Made by a program: the position numbers and the translations under genes. A stretch of DNA of 6,808 nt from positions 1 through 6,808 of the forward strand of contig JASFBJ010000201.1 in NCBI GenBank assembly GCA_030149585.1, in the 5' to 3' direction. Source of the DNA: Desulfobacterales bacterium. GTDB taxonomy: Bacteria > Desulfobacterota > Desulfobacteria > Desulfobacterales > JASFBJ01. Below, piece by piece: positions 1 to 5,268 of this stretch. A model generated the notes under the pieces. The model saw only the letters and a program-made list of their open reading frames with translations, searched no databases and was not told where the DNA came from. Each line of letters begins with the position of its first letter. The stretch's first letter is position 1.

Positions 1-341
1 TTTTGCCGCTTCAAGGCATCCTCTTCAAATGGAACGGGGAATTTAAGCAAGGCCCGGCCCATTGAATTGCCGGGTTGGTCGTATCTTAATGTCTTTGTGG
101 CGCCGCCTCCCAGGGCATTATGCATAACAACCTGAAGCGCATTAGTATTGGGCATTTCATATATATTTACTTCGCCTTTTACCATTTTACCAAAGTGATT
201 TTTGATGCGTTCTGATGTAATTTCTTTTTTCATAATCTCATAGCACTCAGCATTTTTTGCCAGCAAACCAATATTACTGATATCTCCTTTATCGCCGGAA
301 CGGGCAAAGGCAAGCTCTTTTATTTGTGTATCTATATTCAT
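1..341 (-). CDS. AtuA-type ferredoxin-fold small protein (C-terminus cut off by window edge)
   Basis: The visible 113 codons read through to the window edge without a stop, so the gene is 3'-truncated here. Two conserved blocks identify it: RSGDKGDISNIG at residues 14-25 and NALGGGATKTLR near residues 76-87, followed by a D-x-PGNSMGRALL stretch. These are hallmarks of the small ferredoxin-fold domain that forms the C-terminal part of full-length AtuA proteins. Here it is a separate gene. It starts with ATG at 341-339, overlapping the TGA of the AtuA core gene by 4 bases, with an AGGAGG ribosome site just upstream. The tight coupling suggests a 1:1 partner of the upstream protein. The fold name does not imply an iron-sulfur cluster: no cysteine cluster is visible in this part. 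The biochemical role is unknown; acyl-CoA catabolism is inferred from the neighbours. Confidence 0.9.
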   Translation of the reverse strand, partial: MNIDTQIKELAFARSGDKGDISNIGLLAKNAECYEIMKKEITSERIKNHFGKMVKGEVNIYEMPNTNALQVVMHNALGGGATKTLRYDQPGNSMGRALLKFPVPFEEDALKRQ

Positions 342-1711
342 GCAGTTACCTCCTTAATAAAATAATAGGGTTTAACCTCTTCCCTTGGAACCAGGGTCGG
401 CCACAGGGAAATAACCGGTCTTGGATTAAAAGGGGCTCCAAAGCTCGAACCAACAGGCCCGGCAGTCCACAGATGGGAAGCTTCTCTTCTGACCATATCT
501 GCTTCTGCTCTGGTTTTTGTCCTTGCCACTACCCTAAGCCCAGCTTCATTTGGCTGGGAATCAGTGTCAGGCAGAGTGGCAATTATATCATGAAGCATAT
601 TCTCTCCAATATAATCTATACGAAGTTCATCTGGTTTAAGTCCTAAAAGTTTAAAGCGCTTCCGCATCCATTTTTCCGACCATTGAGCCTTGGCAAATGC
701 ATCCGGCCATGGAAACATTATTAATCCTTCGCCAATAAAGCCGTCTCTGTATCCTATACAAACCTTAAGAGTTTCAGGCCTGGGTTTTCCTTTGATTCCA
801 CTGACGCTTACTCTGTCAGTTCCAATTTCTTTAATTTTTAATGATGTGAAATCCCCGATTCCATCAGGCATGATATAATTGCCTGGATCATGCACTTCAT
901 AGACAAGATGTTCTTTGACAGTCCATTCATTAACAATTCCACCGCTACCTTCAGGTTTAGTGATTACAGCATCCCCGTTTTCATCAACCTCTGCGATAGG
1001 AAAGCCTATTTTCCAGGGATCTTTGGATACTTTCCACATATTGGACATACCGCCTGTAACACAGCAGGAGCATTCAATTATATGTCCAATGGTGACGGCA
1101 GCCCCGATTTTATCAACATATTTATCACTATAATCCCATCCGAATTCATGCATAAGAGGACCCACATACAAAGCATTATCAGATACCCTTCCACAAATTA
1201 CCACATCCGCACCTTCTTCAAGGCATTTTTTGATTTCATTTGCTCCGGTATAGGCATTGGCTGCAACAATTTTATCTCTGATTTTGTCAATATCTTCTTC
1301 ACCTGTATCAAGATTTTTTAATTTTATGCCTTTGGCACTGATATTGTCTAACATCGGGAAAATATCATCACCGGCCACAACACCGATTTTAAGGCCGATG
1401 CAGCCTAAATCCTTTGCGATTTTAACAACCTCGTCAGCTGCTGCCTCAGGGTTGGCTCCGCCGGCATTTGTAATTAATTTTGTCCCGTTTTTATAAGTTA
1501 TCGGCAATATTGCCTTCATCCAGGTTTTAATATCCGGTATATACCCGGCTGAGGGGTTTTTTACCTTCATCCTCTGCAAGATGGAAAGAGTAAGTTCAGC
1601 CAGATGGTCAAAGCCGATATAATCAGCATTACCATATTTAGCCAGTTCAATAGCCGGTTCAAGCATGTCGCCCCAAAAAGCTGAGCCTGAAGCAATTCTA
1701 ACTTTTTTCAT
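338..1711 (-). CDS. AtuA/DUF1446 family core protein (acyclic terpene utilisation type)
   Basis: The protein has 457 residues, matching the N-terminal core of AtuA proteins without the C-terminal ferredoxin-like domain. Family landmarks in order: ASGSAFWGDML (7-17), TNAGGANPEAA (81-91), a GLKIGVVAGDD block (106-116), VICGRVSDNAL (171-181), GHIIECSCCVTGG (209-221), TKPEGSGGIV (251-260) and YEVHDPGNYIMPD (271-283). AtuA is named from acyclic terpene (citronellol/geraniol) utilisation in Pseudomonas, where it accompanies acyl-CoA enzymes; its reaction has not been established as far as I know. There is no signal peptide or membrane segment, so it is probably cytoplasmic. The start at 1711-1709 has a GAGGTG ribosome site at 1718-1723. 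It follows the thiolase gene by 37 bases and overlaps the small ferredoxin-fold gene by 4 bases. One oddity is the Cys-Ser-Cys-Cys at 214-217, where I remember relatives having non-cysteine residues in part of this motif. The family call is firm; a precise substrate is not claimed. Confidence 0.93.
   Translation of the reverse strand: MKKVRIASGSAFWGDMLEPAIELAKYGNADYIGFDHLAELTLSILQRMKVKNPSAGYIPDIKTWMKAILPITYKNGTKLITNAGGANPEAAADEVVKIAKDLGCIGLKIGVVAGDDIFPMLDNISAKGIKLKNLDTGEEDIDKIRDKIVAANAYTGANEIKKCLEEGADVVICGRVSDNALYVGPLMHEFGWDYSDKYVDKIGAAVTIGHIIECSCCVTGGMSNMWKVSKDPWKIGFPIAEVDENGDAVITKPEGSGGIVNEWTVKEHLVYEVHDPGNYIMPDGIGDFTSLKIKEIGTDRVSVSGIKGKPRPETLKVCIGYRDGFIGEGLIMFPWPDAFAKAQWSEKWMRKRFKLLGLKPDELRIDYIGENMLHDIIATLPDTDSQPNEAGLRVVARTKTRAEADMVRREASHLWTAGPVGSSFGAPFNPRPVISLWPTLVPREEVKPYYFIKEVTA
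348..354 (-). promoter_or_regulatory. Ribosome binding site of the AtuA small-subunit gene, inside the upstream gene
   Basis: The minus strand reads AAGGAGG, followed by six bases and the ATG at 341. The site lies within the last codons of the AtuA core gene. Together with the ATGA stop/start overlap, it fixes this start and predicts translational coupling of the two proteins. Confidence 0.8.
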
Positions 1712-1748
1712 TTTTTACACCTCATAATATGTGTTATTAATAATTATC

Positions 1749-2933
1749 CTATAATAAATTTTCCCAAATTATAGAATATCCCTGTCCTCTGCCCACGCAC
1801 ATGGTGGTCAGTCCGTATCCGGCATCGGGGTTTTCCTTAAAAAGTCCCTGCAAAAAGGCCATAAGCCTCGGGCCGGATGAAGCAAGTGGATGTCCGTATG
1901 CGATTGAACCACCCCATTTGTTTACCCTTGGATCATTTGGCTCAAGACCAAGATGCTTTAAATTATGCAGCGCCTGAACAGCAAAGGCTTCATTCAGCTC
2001 AATAATATCAATATCATCCATGGTAAGACCGGCCTTTGCCAGCACCTTTTGAGTTGCCGGAACAGGAGCCGTTCCCATAACTCTTGGATCCACGGAAGCC
2101 ACAGCACTGGCTATCCATCTCATAACGGGCTTTAATCCAAGCTCTTTGGCTCTTGTTCTGCTCATTATAAGAGCAGCAGCAGCTCCGTCGTTGAGGCCGG
2201 AGGCATTTCCTGCGGTTACCCTGCCGTTTTCTTTAAAAGGTGTTTTTAAAGATGCCAGGCTTTCCATGGAAGTACCAGGCCGGGGCTGCTGATCTTTATC
2301 TGCTGTAATTTTACTGCCGTTTGCCAGCTCTGCTTCAATGGGTATGATCATATCCTTCATTTTGCCGGCCTTAATAGCTTTGTCGGCCTTGCTCTGACAT
2401 TCTACAGCATATTCATCAGCCATTTTTTTGGTAATTTCAGGAAAACGGTCATGTATATTTTCAGCAGTCATTCCCATGTTAAAAGCCGATGCATCTCCCA
2501 ATACTTTCTCAGCTCTTGGGTGTGGGTCTCTCATAAAACCCATGGGTAGATGTCCCATATGTTCGACTCCTCCTGCAATCAAACAATCCGCCATATTACT
2601 GGCAATATAGGAAATCGCAAATCCAACAGCAGTCAGACCACCGGCGCACATTCGATCAATAGAACAACCAGGTATTTCCCATCCCCAGTTTGCAAGCATT
2701 GAAATCATCCTGCCGATAGTTCCGCCCTGTTCTTTTATTTGATTGGTTGCGCCCCAGATAACATCTTCGATAAATTCAGGTTTTATATTTGGATTTCTTT
2801 TTATTAATGCCTTGAGCAATAAAACAGAAAGATCGTCAGCCCTTGTTTTCCAGAAAATTCCTTTTTCTCCTGCTTTGCCAAAAGCTGTGCGCACTGAGTC
2901 AATCACAACAACTTCGTTAAGCTGTTTTGTCAT
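1749..2933 (-). CDS. Thiolase (acetyl-CoA acyltransferase, degradative type)
   Basis: The protein has 394 residues, the usual length for a thiolase. It should cleave a 3-ketoacyl-CoA with CoA to give acetyl-CoA (or propionyl-CoA from a branched substrate) and a shortened acyl-CoA in the cytoplasm. All catalytic landmarks are present: nucleophile Cys96 in DRMCAGGLTAV, NEAFA at 314-318, His348 in YGHPLASSG, and Cys379 in MCVGRGQG. A GNASGLNDGAAA block sits at 242-253. The motifs deviate slightly from textbook forms (CAGG rather than CASG/CSSG, GRGQG rather than GGGQG) but no key residue is lost. The ATG at 2933-2931 is preceded by AGGAGAA at 2941-2947, a good ribosome site. It lies 93 bases after the acyl-CoA dehydrogenase and 37 bases before the AtuA core gene, so it is probably co-transcribed. 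Neighbours point to beta-oxidation of a branched or isoprenoid-like acyl-CoA; chain-length preference cannot be read from the sequence. Confidence 0.95.
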   Translation of the reverse strand: MTKQLNEVVVIDSVRTAFGKAGEKGIFWKTRADDLSVLLLKALIKRNPNIKPEFIEDVIWGATNQIKEQGGTIGRMISMLANWGWEIPGCSIDRMCAGGLTAVGFAISYIASNMADCLIAGGVEHMGHLPMGFMRDPHPRAEKVLGDASAFNMGMTAENIHDRFPEITKKMADEYAVECQSKADKAIKAGKMKDMIIPIEAELANGSKITADKDQQPRPGTSMESLASLKTPFKENGRVTAGNASGLNDGAAAALIMSRTRAKELGLKPVMRWIASAVASVDPRVMGTAPVPATQKVLAKAGLTMDDIDIIELNEAFAVQALHNLKHLGLEPNDPRVNKWGGSIAYGHPLASSGPRLMAFLQGLFKENPDAGYGLTTMCVGRGQGYSIIWENLL

Positions 2934-2972
2934 ATAATATTTCTCCTATAAGGTTTTTTAGACGGAAAAGGT

Positions 2973-3012
2973 GAATTTTTTTCGTTCCCATACTTTGGTC
3001 TGGAAAGGCATA
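2973..3012. repeat. Decayed copy of the REP-like hairpin element
   Basis: This 40-base stretch between the acyl-CoA dehydrogenase and thiolase genes aligns without gaps to 5179-5218 at 29 of 40 positions, including the shared block TCGTTCCCA and the shared end GGCATA/TGCATA. Its own hairpin (TTCCCATAC against GTCTGGAAA, loop TTTG) pairs at 7 of 9 positions, as expected of a decayed stem. It occupies much of the 93-base intergenic gap. It has no T-run and does not look like an intrinsic terminator. It could modestly affect mRNA stability or be inert. Confidence 0.5.
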
Positions 3013-3026
3013 TTAAGGCCTTTAAG

Positions 3027-4814
3027 CTAATAAGCATTATTCGGAATTTGCATGATTTCTTTGCCGTTACGAAGAAAGATTTCAATGCTGGCCATTGTGT
3101 GGGGCAAAGTAATGTCGGTAAAATAGGTTGCCTGCATAATTTTGCCCCTGTGATAATCATATTTTTTCCCCTTTTTCAGAGCAGATGGATGGGCGATAAT
3201 TGCCATATCAAGCAAGCGCCACACTATGAATACTTCGCTGAATGCAGTCAGGGCAGGATAAGAGTAGGATGCCCATTGAGAAGGATCAGTGCGCATCCTG
3301 TTTGTTAATTCAGTGGCAGCTTCGCATAATCGTTTTGTCACACCATTTAATGCCCGAATCTTGTCGCCCAGTTCGGGGTGCTCCATATTTTCGATACAAA
3401 ATTTTTCTATTTCGGTTTTAAAAGCTGAAAACAGAGCGCCATCTTTGATACTCATTTTTCGCCCCATCAAATCCATGGACTGAATGCCGTTGGTACCCTC
3501 ATAGAGTGATAATATTTTTATATCTCTCATGTACTGCTCTATCGGATAATCACAGCAATAACCATAACCGCCAAGGCACTGCATTGCTGTTTCGCAAACG
3601 CGAAAACCCATATCAGAACAATATGCTTTTATAATTGGGGTTATAAATTCCACCAGATTTCCATAGTGCTCTTTTTTTTTCCCATCAGGCATTTCAAGGG
3701 CAAGGTCGGACCAGAATGCGCCTGTATAGATCATGGATCTCATTCCATCTACCATAGCCTTCATCCAGAGCAGCATCCTGCGGATATCCGGATGATTGAT
3801 GATTTTAACATCGTCTTTTTTTTTGCGGTTGATATCTCTTCCCTGAATGCGTTGTCTTGTATAAGCAAGTGCATTTTGATAGGCTGAACTGGCAAGTGAC
3901 ATGCCGCTGACAGCGGAATTAATCCTGGCGGCATTCATCATTTGAAACATCTGGGCAAGCCCCTTATTCTCTTTTCCGCAGAGAAATCCAATGCAATTAT
4001 CAGCTGTTCCAAAATTTAAAACACATGTGGGTGAGGCATGCAGCCCAAGTTTTTTTTCAATACCTCCGCAAAGAACATCGTTTTGCTCGCCAGAGGTTCC
4101 ATTAGAATTAATTCTTATTTTTGGAACCACGAAAAGAGAGATTCCTCCAACTCCTTTGGGAGCGCCGTCAATTCGTGCCAGCACAAGATGAATTATGTTT
4201 TCAGTCAGGTCATGATCTCCCCAGGAAATAAAAATCTTTGTTCCCTTAATTTTAAAATGATTCTCTTCACGCAAAGCAATTGTGTTAACGGCAGCCAGAT
4301 TGGAGCCGGCGTCCGGTTCAGTCAGACACATGGTGCCTGACCAGGTACCGTTAAACATCTTGGGCACATAATTTTTTTTAAGATCCTTTGTTCCAAAACT
4401 TTCAATAAGATGTGCTGCCCCGTGTGTAAGACTGGGGGCCATGTTAAATGACTGACAGGCACCATACATCATTTCATTGATGATGATTCGCATCATATGA
4501 GGAAAACCTTGCCCACCATACTCTGGATCTCTTGCCGCAGCAGTCCAGCCGTCACCTCCGTATTGTTTAAAGGCTTTTTTAAACTCAGGAGGGCAAAAAA
4601 TTTTTCCATTTTCATATTTTACCCCCCACTCTTCCCCTATTTCATTGAGGGGATCCAAAACACCTTTTGCAAAGCTGATGGCTTCAGTAACCATTAGGTC
4701 AAGAGTTTTTTCATTCAGGTCAATATATCTTGGAAGAGTGCAGAGAGTGCCGTAGTTAAGCTGTTCTTTTAAGATAAAAAAAATATCTTTTTTATTTATA
4801 ATAAAATGTCCCAT
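3027..4814 (-). CDS. Large acyl-CoA dehydrogenase (about 600 residues, with C-terminal extension)
   Basis: This FAD enzyme should introduce an alpha,beta double bond into an acyl-CoA and pass electrons to ETF. The 595-residue length places it in the large branch with an extra C-terminal domain (the branch that includes DmdC, the methylmercaptopropionyl-CoA dehydrogenase), not the 380-residue short- or medium-chain type. Landmarks: an N-terminal helical domain with GWTAAARDPEYGGQGFP (89-105), the flavin signature CLTEPDAGSNL (163-173), GTKIFISWGDHD (191-202), ARINSAVSGMSLA (296-308), GGYGYCCDYPIEQYMRD (415-431), and YEGTNGIQ (438-445) with Glu439 as the probable catalytic base. The C-terminal extension spans about 460-595 and ends with the family-like ATYFTDITLPH. 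The start is supported by the NKKDIFFILKEQL opening typical of the branch and by GAGGAA about 10 bases upstream of the ATG. It is the first gene after a predicted sigma-54 promoter and likely leads the operon. Substrate is unknown; DmdC activity is not claimed. Confidence 0.95.
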   Translation of the reverse strand: MGHFIINKKDIFFILKEQLNYGTLCTLPRYIDLNEKTLDLMVTEAISFAKGVLDPLNEIGEEWGVKYENGKIFCPPEFKKAFKQYGGDGWTAAARDPEYGGQGFPHMMRIIINEMMYGACQSFNMAPSLTHGAAHLIESFGTKDLKKNYVPKMFNGTWSGTMCLTEPDAGSNLAAVNTIALREENHFKIKGTKIFISWGDHDLTENIIHLVLARIDGAPKGVGGISLFVVPKIRINSNGTSGEQNDVLCGGIEKKLGLHASPTCVLNFGTADNCIGFLCGKENKGLAQMFQMMNAARINSAVSGMSLASSAYQNALAYTRQRIQGRDINRKKKDDVKIINHPDIRRMLLWMKAMVDGMRSMIYTGAFWSDLALEMPDGKKKEHYGNLVEFITPIIKAYCSDMGFRVCETAMQCLGGYGYCCDYPIEQYMRDIKILSLYEGTNGIQSMDLMGRKMSIKDGALFSAFKTEIEKFCIENMEHPELGDKIRALNGVTKRLCEAATELTNRMRTDPSQWASYSYPALTAFSEVFIVWRLLDMAIIAHPSALKKGKKYDYHRGKIMQATYFTDITLPHTMASIEIFLRNGKEIMQIPNNAY

Positions 4815-4877
4815 CTATCTATTATTCCTCACTTTTTTTCGGTTTTCTATTTTATCCTTATAATATTAATTCAGAGT

Positions 4878-4916
4878 ATATTTAGAGAGCATATTTAGAG
4901 AGCATATCTAGAGTTT
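4878..4916. repeat. 13-base tandem repeat in the predicted operon leader
   Basis: Two perfect adjacent copies of ATATTTAGAGAGC lie at 4878-4890 and 4891-4903. They are followed by a partial third unit at 4904-4916 that agrees at 9 of 13 positions. On the minus strand the repeats fall at and just after the transcription start predicted from the sigma-54 promoter (about 4908), and so would lie in the untranslated leader of the acyl-CoA dehydrogenase gene. The role is unknown. It may be simple replication slippage in AT-rich DNA or a protein- or RNA-level control site. Confidence 0.75.
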
Positions 4917-4918
4917 AC

Positions 4919-4934
4919 AGCAGGTTCCATGCCA
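4919..4934 (-). promoter_or_regulatory. Sigma-54 (-24/-12) promoter for the acyl-CoA dehydrogenase operon
   Basis: The minus strand reads TGGCATGGAACCTGCT. It matches the consensus TGGCACG-N4-TTGCW at 10 of 12 defined positions, with the invariant GG and GC at exactly the required spacing. The two mismatches are both C/T transitions. Counting from the GC at -12 puts the transcription start near 4908 and gives a leader of about 94 bases before the ATG at 4814. The gene immediately upstream encodes a sigma-54-dependent activator, which is independent support. No equally good match was seen elsewhere in the intergenic gaps. Confidence 0.8.
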
Positions 4935-4950
4935 TTATTAAAAAACAAAA

Positions 4951-4967
4951 AATATACGTTTTAACTA
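4951..4967. promoter_or_regulatory. Possible activator-binding box 1 (direct repeat)
   Basis: On the plus strand this box has the pattern AA[AT]ATACGTTT[AT][AG]ACTA, shared with box 2 at 4983-4999 (14 of 17 identical). It would sit at about -43 to -59 from the predicted start. The two boxes are offset by 32 bases, about three helical turns, so they face the same side of the DNA. This suggests activator-binding sites behind the -24/-12 promoter, but AT-rich DNA makes chance similarity possible. Confidence 0.4.
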
Positions 4968-4982
4968 TGAGAATATATTATG

Positions 4983-4999
4983 AAAATACGTTTAGACTA
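4983..4999. promoter_or_regulatory. Possible activator-binding box 2 (direct repeat)
   Basis: This is the second copy of the box at 4951-4967, sharing the exact core ATACGTTT and the ACTA tail. It would lie at about -75 to -91 from the predicted transcription start, within the range commonly used by sigma-54 activators. Binding by the neighbouring PAS regulator is inference only. Confidence 0.4.
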
Positions 5000-5167
5000 A
5001 CAAAACAGGACAAAATACAGAAGTGAATATATAACTCTACAAAGGCCATGAGATTTTCAGGCAACTCTTTGGAATAAATCATTTTATTTTAAAAAGAATA
5101 GAATCATATACATGTCTATGATATTATGCTTGCAGCAGCAATGTTTTATCATTTGGATTTTTACTTA
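5000..5167. other. AT-rich intergenic stretch with no recognised gene
   Basis: This is the middle of the 454-base gap between the regulator and the acyl-CoA dehydrogenase gene. I see no coding region with a ribosome site, no RNA gene and no second -24/-12 match. The only structure noticed is a small inverted repeat, ATCATA/TATGAT, at 5103-5108 and 5117-5122 with an 8-base loop. It may be chance or a weak protein-binding dyad. Confidence 0.5.
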
Positions 5168-5254
5168 GGAACGGGGACGAAATTTTCTCGTTCCCACGCT
5201 CCAGCGTGGGAATGCATACCACATAGGGTTCTCACGCGCTGGAGCATGGGAACC
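5168..5254. repeat. REP-like interspersed element: two inverted hairpin units
   Basis: A perfect 10-base stem (TTCCCACGCT / AGCGTGGGAA, 2-base loop) lies at 5191-5212. A second, imperfect hairpin at 5227-5254 is an inverted copy of the first: the minus strand of 5237-5253 matches 5190-5206 at 16 of 17 bases. A flanking inverted pair GGAACG (5168-5173) and CGTTCC (5189-5194) completes the left part. The arrangement resembles paired REP/BIME elements, and this GTTCCCACGCTCC-type hairpin is, from memory, a common interspersed motif in proteobacterial genomes. It begins 14 bases past the regulator stop codon and could protect or attenuate that mRNA. There is no U-tract, so it is not a standard terminator. 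Confidence 0.75.
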
Positions 5255-5268
5255 AGGCAAGAAGCAGC

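Noticed and set aside
890..1321. A 143-codon plus-strand open frame antisense to the AtuA core gene
   Set aside because: It is the longest of several antisense frames but shows no family motif and lies opposite a strongly conserved protein, so it is a shadow frame.
3004..3023. AAAGGC/GCCTTT inverted repeat just after the acyl-CoA dehydrogenase stop, considered as a terminator
   Set aside because: The stem is only 6 bases with an 8-base loop and no T-run follows. The downstream genes appear to belong to the same operon.
2930..3160. A 76-codon minus-strand open frame overlapping the end of the acyl-CoA dehydrogenase gene and abutting the thiolase start
   Set aside because: It lies mostly inside the well-supported dehydrogenase coding region in another frame and has no recognisable domain. 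The dehydrogenase C-terminus is intact, so there is no frameshift to explain.
5168..5254. Rho-independent terminator for the regulator gene
   Set aside because: The stems are strong, but neither strand shows a T-run directly after a hairpin. The inverted second copy and the related stretch at 2973-3012 fit a repeat element better.
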